Below are positions 15,188 to 22,000 of a DNA stretch of 22,000 nt, piece by piece. The translations under genes were made by a program, and so were the position numbers. Source of the stretch: Acrasis kona (Eukaryota; Heterolobosea; Eutetramitea; Acrasida; Acrasidae); assembly GCA_026419775.2 (NCBI GenBank), contig JAOPGA020000148.1:1-22000 (forward strand), written 5' to 3'. A model generated the notes under the pieces. That model ran no database searches and was not told where the DNA came from. It worked only from the letters and a program-made list of their open reading frames with translations. Position 1 is the first letter of the stretch, and each line of letters opens with the position of its first letter.

Positions 15188-18100
15188 ATGTCCAAGGAGC
15201 AGGACGTTTTAGTTGATATACAGACAAATGGTTCTGTAACACCCGACCTTCATACGGAAGCAAAAGTTGAGAACGAGGAATTAGTTCACAAGGCAGAGGA
15301 GATCCAACTCACAGACGCCTACGAACCAAAGGTCAGAACATCGCTACAAATCGTTCTACTTCTTGGATGGTACAACTGGATATTCATTCTTTTTGGCATG
15401 TTCTTCGTAAGTTCCTTCTCCATCATTCAAACTTAACTTTAAGGCTGCTGGAACTGGTATTATACCAATCATATTCTTCTACTTTATGGGCAGTAGTCTG
15501 GGTAGTCTTGGTACTGCATCACCTGACGAAGTAGGAAATGTTACATCCACATTGGGATTGAACATTACGTACATTGCTATCGCTTCTGCTTTTGCTGGTT
15601 TCTTCAGCAACTTCTTTTTCAGTACGGCACAACAGCTCATGAACAACAAACTCAAACAATTGTATTACGACTCTTGCATCAAACAAGAAATTGGTTTCTT
15701 TGACATTAAGAAATCAGGAGCACTCACTCACGCCCTTAGTGACGATGTAAACAAGGCCACTGAAGTATACTCCACACATTTACAAACACTTTCACAAAGT
15801 TTGTGCCAGACCATCGTTGGTTTGGTTTTGTCGTTGATTGCCGGTTGGGCAATGACCCTTCTCATCATGGTGAGCGTGCCATTGATGATCATCATGATTG
15901 CCATCTTCAAGAAACTACTCGAATTCTTGGCCACGAAGACTGCCCTGCTCATGTCCGACTCGGTATCCACCGCCAACGAAGTCATCGGAAGCATGAGAAC
16001 AATTCGCTCCATGGCAGGTGAGGAAAAGGAAATTGCGCGTTACAGCACGAACCTCGGAAAGATCAGATACTACGCCTTCTTCAACTCCCTCGCCAAAGGA
16101 GCCACCATCGGTCCCATTACATTCTTCGTATGGGGAAGCGTCGCGTTGGGATTCTGGTATGGTGGAGTGCTGATTCAAAACGGAACCATGGATGCCGGTA
16201 AATTCATCCAAGTATACGGGTACTCGCTCATGATCATCATGGGATTGGGAGCATGTACCGGAGTCGTCCCAGAGTTCATCAAAGCGCAAGCATCAGCAAG
16301 TTTAATCCTCAAGGTCATTCTGCGCCGACCCGCCATACCATTCCGCGGCGGCATCGCCCCCGATAACTTGATCGGAAAAATCAGTTTCAAAAACGTCACG
16401 TTCAGATACCCAGCAAGACCAAACATTGCCGTGCTCAAGGACTTTAATTTGGAAATCGATCCAGGAACGAGCGTCGCGTTGGTGGGACAGAGCGGAAGCG
16501 GAAAGAGCACGATCGTTGGTTTGGTAGAAAAATGGTACGAACCAGAGAGCGGACTCATCGAAGTGGACGGAGTGGACATCAAGGAGATTGATTCGCTTTG
16601 GTTACATCGTTACTTGGGAATCGTATCGCAGGAACCAACATTGTTCGCCACCACCATCAGACGCAACATTTCGTACGCAATCGATACCATCAACCAACAC
16701 ATTAGAGAGAAAGCGATCAAGGAGAATCCAAACATTGATGATTTCGAACTATCTCAATTGGAAATTCCATGCACTCAAGAAATCATCGAACAAGCTGCCG
16801 TTGCTGCCAATTGTCACGAATTCATCATCAAGTTACCGGAGGGCTACGACACCATCATTGGCGAGAGAGGAGTATCGCTATCGGGTGGCCAAAAGCAACG
16901 CATCGCCATCGCCCGCGCCGTGCTCCAAAATCCAAAAATGTTGTTGCTCGACGAAGCCACTTCTGCGCTCGACACGAAATCAGAAGCCCTGGTCCAAGAT
17001 GCTCTCGATCGTCTCATGAAGGGAAGAACAAGCATCGTGATTGCTCATCGTCTGACCACCGTTCAAGACTGCGATAACATTGTCGTCATGAGACAGGGTC
17101 AAGTCGTAGAAATGGGCAAACATCACGACATGATCCAAAAGATCAACGGACCTTATTACAACCTCGCCATCAAGCAAATGAAGTTCGGCAATCATCAAGA
17201 CGATAAGAGCACCTCATCAGACGACGAAAGTACTTCCGAAATGGACGGCGCCATTTTGGAGTTGGAAAAGGAAGTCGTGTCGGAGGATCACGGTGCGGTG
17301 AGTCAAGTCCTGGCCACTCAAACAAACGTATCTGGCGTTCCTACGGGTCCCAACACTCTCAATAAACTCAATCAAGAAATACCCAATCAACCATCGGAGC
17401 TACACGTTGCAGAAAAGAAGCTCAAAAAAAAGAGAGCTGCTAACAAGTTGGATCAATTCACGAACGAGGAGGAAATGGTAGACGTTCATGAACCCAAAGT
17501 CAATAATCCATTCTACATCTTTAGCATTCTAGGAGCAGATAGCATCATTTTGATTATTGGATTATTAGCGAGCGCATGTGGAGGCGTCACTCCCATTCTA
17601 AATTACTTCTTCTTGGGAAGAATCATCAACGCCACCACACCTGCTAGAAACGCCGATAGTAGTTTCGTTCCTTTCCCACCTGGATATCGCTACGATAGTA
17701 TCGTTGCCGAAAATGCAGGTTGGATCGCTATCGTAGCTGCTGGTACAGGCATCGCTAGTTTCTTGAATCACTTTTTCGTGAATTGGGCCAACGAACAACT
17801 CAACATGAGAACGAGACGATTGTACTTTAGTAGCATCGTCAAACAAGAAATGGGTTTCTTCGACATTAAAAAGACCGGAAAGCTGTTGGGAACTCTCGGA
17901 GAGGACGTTCAGAGCATGAACGATGGATTAACGCTCAGAGCTGCTTTGTTCTGTCAACACATTACTCAGTTCATCAGCGGCATCATTTTTGCACTAGTTG
18001 CTTCTTGGAAAACTGGTCTGGTCATGTTGGGAGGTGGCATACCCACCATAGGAGCTACCATCTTGGTCGGTGGAGCTTTGGTTAACAAATACAACACGCT

Positions 18101-19316
18101 AGTGATGCACGCATCCGGTAGCGCTCTCACCACATCTACCGAAGTGATCGGAGCCATTCGCACCGTACGCAGCATGGGCGGAGAAGAAAGAGAAATGAAG
18201 AGATTTAGCAACGATTTGAAAAAAATTGCAAAGTATGGAATTGGCAAGGCTATCGTGTTGGGTCTGATGAACGCAGCAATGATGTTCTTTATATGGGGCG
18301 ACGCCGGCTTAGCGTTTTGGTACGGCGGCACGCTCGTCGCAACTGGCGAGTTACCGGTCGGTAGCTTACTACAAGTATTCGGTAACATGTTGTTCGGCGT
18401 GTTGGGTGCAAGCATGGCTCTCTCGGAGCTACAACACTTTTTCAAGAGCATGACTTGCATGAAGGAGATTATGAGAGTGACGAAACGTAAACCAGCCATT
18501 CCGTTCAAAGGAGGAATCATACCGGAGAGAGTGATCGGTAATTTGGAGTTCAAGAACATTACGTTCAGTTATCCAAGCAGACCCAACGTGATCGTGATGA
18601 AGGATTTCAATTTGGAAATCAAACAGGGACAACACGTGGCTCTCGTAGGTGAATCTGGATGCGGAAAGAGCACCATTACTGGCATCATCGAACGATTCTA
18701 CAAACCAAGCTCTGGAACTACGTTATTGGATGGCGTCGATCTGAATACGATCGATCCTCAGTGGTTACATAGAAACGTGGCGATCGTGACCCAAGAACCA
18801 GTGTTGTTCGCCACCACGATTCGAAAGAATATTACTTATGCAGTGGGCGACGACATGGTGACTGATGCGCGCGTGATACAGTGCGCAAAGGATGCCAATT
18901 GTCACGACTTTATCATGAACTTACCTAATGGGTACGAGACCATGGTGGGAGAGCGTGGCGTGAGTATGAGCGGTGGTCAGAAGCAACGTATTGCGATTGC
19001 GAGGGCCATGATTCAGGATAGTAAAATGTTGTTGTTGGACGAGGCCACTAGTGCGTTGGATACAGAGGCAGAGAGCTTGGTACAATCGGCTCTCGATAAG
19101 TTAATGGTTGGTAAGACGACCATTGTGATTGCTCATCGTTTGAGCACGATAAAAGATTGTGACTTGATTGTTGCCATGAAGAGTGGTGTTGTTGTGGAAA
19201 TGGGAACACATGACCAATTGGTTGCCAAGAAGGGCATGTACTTTAAGTTGGCTCAGAAGCAAATGAATTTTGGAAATGCAGGTGGAACGAGTGTAAAGAT
19301 TACTGAAGACGATTAA
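15188..19316 (+). CDS. Full-length ABCB-type (P-glycoprotein-like) ABC transporter
   Basis: There are two exons, 15188-15406 and 15444-19316, with a 37-nt intron (15407-15443, GTAAGT...AAG). The product is 1363 residues with the TMD1-NBD1-TMD2-NBD2 layout of eukaryotic B-family exporters, which pump lipids, drugs or peptides out of the cytosol using ATP. NBD1 has Walker A GQSGSGKS, Q-loop SQEP, signature LSGGQ, Walker B MLLLDEATSALD and H-loop IAHRL. NBD2 has GESGCGKS, TQEP, signature MSGGQ, MLLLDEATSALD and IAHRLST. Each TMD opens with the family coupling segment (KQEIGFFDIKKSG and KQEMGFFDIKKTG). A charged linker (roughly 17190-17500) joins the halves. NBD1 carries about 25 extra residues between Q-loop and signature compared with NBD2. 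The start at 15188 (AAAATG) is preferred; ATG 15068 in the same frame would add 40 residues. AATAAA at 19316-19321 overlaps the stop. Confidence 0.95.
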
Positions 19317-19633
19317 ATAAATAATTTTAATTTGTAAAGTGATTGTTGTTCAAGGTCTTATCAAATGAGCATACGATGGGTGTGAGAACATGAGTTGATT
19401 GTCTTTATCTGCTTGCAGTTCGCTTCTACTGTTGGCAAGTCAAAAGGAAATGGGGATATCAAATAATTTTTGATGTTGATTTGTTATTGTAAAAAAACCT
19501 CCTCACTTTAAACGGCAATCCAATAGTCCCGATGGTTCAATTTCGTTCCCCTGCCGCTTCTAAACAGAAACGGAGCGGGGCGATTTTTATTGGGTAGACT
19601 CCGTTATCCATAAGCCAAACAAAAGTTGAAGTA
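19317..19633. other. Intergenic segment between the ABC transporter and the 2TM protein
   Basis: 317 bp. The first bases complete the poly(A) signal of the transporter (19316-19321). The right half turns GC-richer (about 19530-19610, CCCCTGCCGC and GGAGCGGGGC), a likely promoter and leader of the next gene. A 9-bp inverted repeat straddles the next start codon (separate entry). No RNA gene or open frame is supported. Confidence 0.5.
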
Positions 19634-19642
19634 ATGGATAAC
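19603..19642 (+). promoter_or_regulatory. Inverted repeat enclosing a start codon
   Basis: GTTATCCAT (19603-19611) and ATGGATAAC (19634-19642) are perfect 9-bp complements with a 22-nt spacer. The second arm begins with the start codon of the 2TM protein. In the mRNA this could fold into a hairpin that hides the AUG. Confidence 0.5.
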
Positions 19643-20701
19643 CCACAACCTCAGTACGCATACTATCAACCGTACGGTTATGGGGCACAACAGCAACACG
19701 AGCAAGTACTGGGCCAAAATGAAGGTCAACAACCCCCTCAACAACAATACATGTTTTATAATCAACAAGCATTTTATCCACAAATACCGGTTCAACAAAT
19801 AAATGTCGTTCAACAACAACCCCCTCAGCAACCACAACAGCCACAACAAGAGCCTACTGCGGAAGAAAATCAACAACGCAGATGCTTAAAGAAGCTTAGT
19901 GCTTATAAATTCTGCGCCTCTATAAGCATTGTATGCTTTGTCCTGTATTTCTTATTCACACCAGGTGCCTTCCCTTGGTTCTTGGTTATAACTTGCTTCT
20001 CCCTCGGTGCCATGGCAAGTAAATACATTAGAGAGCAATACTCGAATAGTTATCCTCGCTTCCGCAAGCACGTTGCCTGGTACGTCAACATTAACGCAAC
20101 CTTCCTCTTGTTCAACCTATGGAGCGGGGGACTTCCATGGTCAGTCGTGCCAGCTGGTTTATGGGGAATAGCACTCGGCTTCCACGCGGTGCATTCATTC
20201 AACAGACAACCGCTCAAAACAAAACTGTTGAAGAACTTAATCGTATTTGCAGGTGTGGCAGTCATTGCCCTAGTGCTTCTCACTCACGATCCATGTCCGC
20301 CCAGATTCGGACCAAGAAGCAGCAAGACTGCCCCAAACAGACCTCCGATGCGTTGGAGAAGGTTTAGAAATGTTTTTAAAATGAGACATCATGGAGGTGC
20401 TCACCACAATAGACGTTTCGGAGGCAATCAGCCCGTAACAACTAGACAACCTAGCGAACAAGAACCACAAGCACCCGGTCAAGAAAGCAACAGACCCACC
20501 AGGAGATTCAAGAGACGTGTATATTGCGAAGATGGATTCTACTATACTTACATTTATGACACTACCGTCAAAGTAGTTGTATTCTGTGCGCTATGTGTGT
20601 GGTTTACTGCGCTCGTTGTGTATGGACTGAAAATTAAGAGTTTAATAAGAGCGAACGGTCAAGAATTAATCAGGGAGAATATTCCTTCGGTTGATGTTTA
20701 A
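19634..20701 (+). CDS. Multi-pass membrane protein with two 2TM-like domains and Gln/Pro-rich N-terminus
   Basis: The product is 355 residues, no intron. Residues 1-82 are rich in Gln, Pro and Tyr (YYQPYGYGAQQQH and several QQPPQQ runs), a prion-like or proline-rich tail. Two hydrophobic pairs follow: about 93-129 (IVCFVLYFLFTPGAFPWFLVI) and about 147-190. The second has the pattern of the 2TM domain (PF13239): a basic lead-in, an Asn in the first helix, a Pro-Trp turn, WGI-x-LGFH and a final aromatic. A fifth helix lies at about 203-217. Then comes an Arg/His-rich loop of about 100 residues and a last helix at 317-338. No catalytic motif is seen and I give no function. 2TM domains are mostly known from bacteria. 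AATAAA follows at 20860-20865. Confidence 0.78.
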   Translation: MDNPQPQYAYYQPYGYGAQQQHEQVLGQNEGQQPPQQQYMFYNQQAFYPQIPVQQINVVQQQPPQQPQQPQQEPTAEENQQRRCLKKLSAYKFCASISIVCFVLYFLFTPGAFPWFLVITCFSLGAMASKYIREQYSNSYPRFRKHVAWYVNINATFLLFNLWSGGLPWSVVPAGLWGIALGFHAVHSFNRQPLKTKLLKNLIVFAGVAVIALVLLTHDPCPPRFGPRSSKTAPNRPPMRWRRFRNVFKMRHHGGAHHNRRFGGNQPVTTRQPSEQEPQAPGQESNRPTRRFKRRVYCEDGFYYTYIYDTTVKVVVFCALCVWFTALVVYGLKIKSLIRANGQELIRENIPSVDV

Positions 20702-22000
20702 TAATAGACCTATGTACGGATGAATGAATTAAAATTGATATATACAGTCTGTCTAATATATTCTTAATCGATAACAGTGGATATTAGAGTTTGTTGATTA
20801 GACCAAGTTTTTGCACAATTCCAAACTCAATCTGTCTATTATTGATTAAAGTAGTTAAAAATAAAATCTTTGTTCATTTCCGAGAACTTTTGAATTAGAA
20901 TCAATTATTTCCTTTTGATTCCGTTTTTTCTATTTGAACAGGTCAAATTCATTAATTCTGCTTCCGATCATATCAAACAAAGTCAAACATGGCTAGACCA
21001 AGAGGAAATAGGAACCCTATTGATGCACTTGTGGATGCTGCAATGGCGTCTATGAACAACCGAAACCAACAGTTTCGGGAGTCTCAAAATGAAGGCAACC
21101 AGGATGATGTGAATCAAATTCTTGAAAATGCCGAAAATGGAGAGGAACGCAACAAATTCTTTGAATCAATACTAAATGGCAGACACGGAGAGGAGGGATT
21201 GAGGACTTTAACTGGCTTCTACTCTATAGAACTCTTTGAACTGTATGAAGTATGCAAGCCTGCCATTTTAGCACTGTCGGCCAGAGGTCCAAAACCAAAA
21301 TACACTCGCTTTGATCAATTTGTAATTACTTTGATGCATTTACGACACCGGGATACATGGCCCAAACTCTCTGTTCAGATGAATTTGGATACATCATCTG
21401 TAAATAGACAATTTTATAAGATTTTGTACGCTATTGACCAACCACTAAAAGAGCACTTCATCCGAAAATATACTTGGACACAATTGCAGGAAAAGGGAGT
21501 AATGTGTAAGGATTTACAAAGCATACTGCTTGTTGTAGATGTTCACTTCCATCCAGGTAATCGCCCAACAGGTAGACATAGTGACGTCAAGCACTACTTC
21601 TCAGGCAAACACTGGACATATGGCCTGAAAACCCAGACTGCCCACTATTTAAATGGTGCTCTTGCCGCATCAACAAAACATTACCCTGGAAGTACTCATG
21701 ACTTTGTTATTTTTAAAGAGAACATTGGTAGTGTCCGAAAGCTTCTTAGAAAAACAGATGAAGAGAGAGAGCTTGAAGATGAAGAGCCACTTTCAGATGA
21801 GTATCCTAACCAATGGTCAATCCTTGGAGACAAAGCCTACGTTGGTGGACATGATTTCTGTCGATGCATTTCTATTAAAAAAGAAAACATGATGGAGTCA
21901 AATCAAGAAAGGGATTTGAACAAGAGACTGTCTGCAACTCGTGTAATTATTGAGAATTATTACGGTCGCATGCTAATGTTATGGGGAATGATGAAATATA
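20702..22000 (+). mobile_element. Left part of a DNA transposon (PIF/Harbinger or IS5-like), boundary uncertain
   Basis: The transposase gene at 20989 implies a class II element whose left end lies between the stop of the 2TM gene (20701) and the transposase start. No terminal repeat or target duplication can be defined from one end, so the left boundary given is only the outer limit. Confidence 0.55.
20989..22000 (+). CDS. DDE_Tnp_4 (Harbinger/IS5-like) transposase, 3' end beyond window
   Basis: The frame is open from ATG 20989 to the window end (337 residues so far) with no stop. Residues 70-150 form a helical DNA-binding part (YTRFDQFVITLMHLRHRDTW, then SVQMNLDTSSVNRQF) typical of HTH_Tnp_4. 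The nuclease domain shows YFSGKHWTYGLKTQT, GSTHDFVIF, LGDKAYVGG and LSATRVIIENYYGR. The catalytic triad reads D184 (VVDVHFHP), D281 (LGDKAY) and E322 (VIIENYY), spacing as in the PF13359 superfamily of PIF/Harbinger and IS5-like elements. The visible part is undamaged, so the copy is recent or domesticated. The 287-bp leader (20702-20988) has a pyrimidine-rich TTCTATTTGAACAG that could be a 3' splice site. I could not identify a terminal inverted repeat, since the right end is missing. Confidence 0.9.
   Translation, partial: MARPRGNRNPIDALVDAAMASMNNRNQQFRESQNEGNQDDVNQILENAENGEERNKFFESILNGRHGEEGLRTLTGFYSIELFELYEVCKPAILALSARGPKPKYTRFDQFVITLMHLRHRDTWPKLSVQMNLDTSSVNRQFYKILYAIDQPLKEHFIRKYTWTQLQEKGVMCKDLQSILLVVDVHFHPGNRPTGRHSDVKHYFSGKHWTYGLKTQTAHYLNGALAASTKHYPGSTHDFVIFKENIGSVRKLLRKTDEERELEDEEPLSDEYPNQWSILGDKAYVGGHDFCRCISIKKENMMESNQERDLNKRLSATRVIIENYYGRMLMLWGMMKY

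Noticed and set aside
15915-18559. Long antisense frames (up to 197 codons) across the ABC transporter
   Set aside because: They are explained by the codon composition of the transporter on the other strand; no domain or signal supports them.

Overview
The window is nuclear DNA of a compact, intron-poor unicellular eukaryote. It holds single genes with poly(A) signals rather than operons, a nuclear-type tRNA-Ser, and GT-AG introns of only 36-44 nt. Eukaryote-only proteins are present: the SUMO E1 subunit UBA2, the oligosaccharyltransferase subunit DAD1/OST2, an ECO1-type cohesin acetyltransferase and an F-box/LRR protein. The standard genetic code fits every gene. The lineage cannot be fixed from the sequence. 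A Spo12-like protein and a rhamnonolactonase-type amidohydrolase give it a fungus-like flavour, but an amoeboid or other free-living protist is equally possible.

Layout. 1-2575: 3' part of a large secreted oxidase that fuses a PQQ-type beta-propeller, a plastocyanin-like domain and a CotA-type multicopper oxidase. 2585-4016: TMA16 (-), DAD1 (+) and a Spo12-like protein (-). 4263-7135: UBA2 (-, four exons) head-to-head with a sugar-lactonase-like amidohydrolase (+). 7158-7868: an unrecognised single-pass membrane protein (-). 8185-9307: a secreted GH43 glycosidase whose signal peptide and mature part lie in different frames. 9562-11100: a cytochrome P450 (-). 11449-12600: an F-box/LRR protein with a possible lipidated N-terminus. 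12662-13483 and 13620-14171: a tRNase Z-like protein (-) and an ECO1-like acetyltransferase (+), head-to-head. 14172-15187: the only large gap, with a tRNA-Leu remnant, a palindrome and a real tRNA-Ser(UGA). 15188-19316: a full ABCB-type transporter. 19634-20701: a multi-pass protein with two 2TM-like domains and a Gln-rich head. 20989-22000: a DDE_Tnp_4 (Harbinger/IS5-like) transposase that runs off the window.

Packing is extreme. Convergent genes are separated by 9-123 bp and their poly(A) signals overlap or interdigitate. Divergent genes share promoters as short as 36 bp. The neighbours do not form one pathway. Loose themes are extracellular carbohydrate and phenol metabolism (multicopper oxidase, GH43, sugar lactonase), detoxification or export (P450, ABCB) and housekeeping or cell-cycle genes (UBA2, ECO1-like, Spo12-like, DAD1, TMA16, tRNase Z-like). 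The most unusual object is the propeller-plastocyanin-multicopper oxidase fusion at the left edge.
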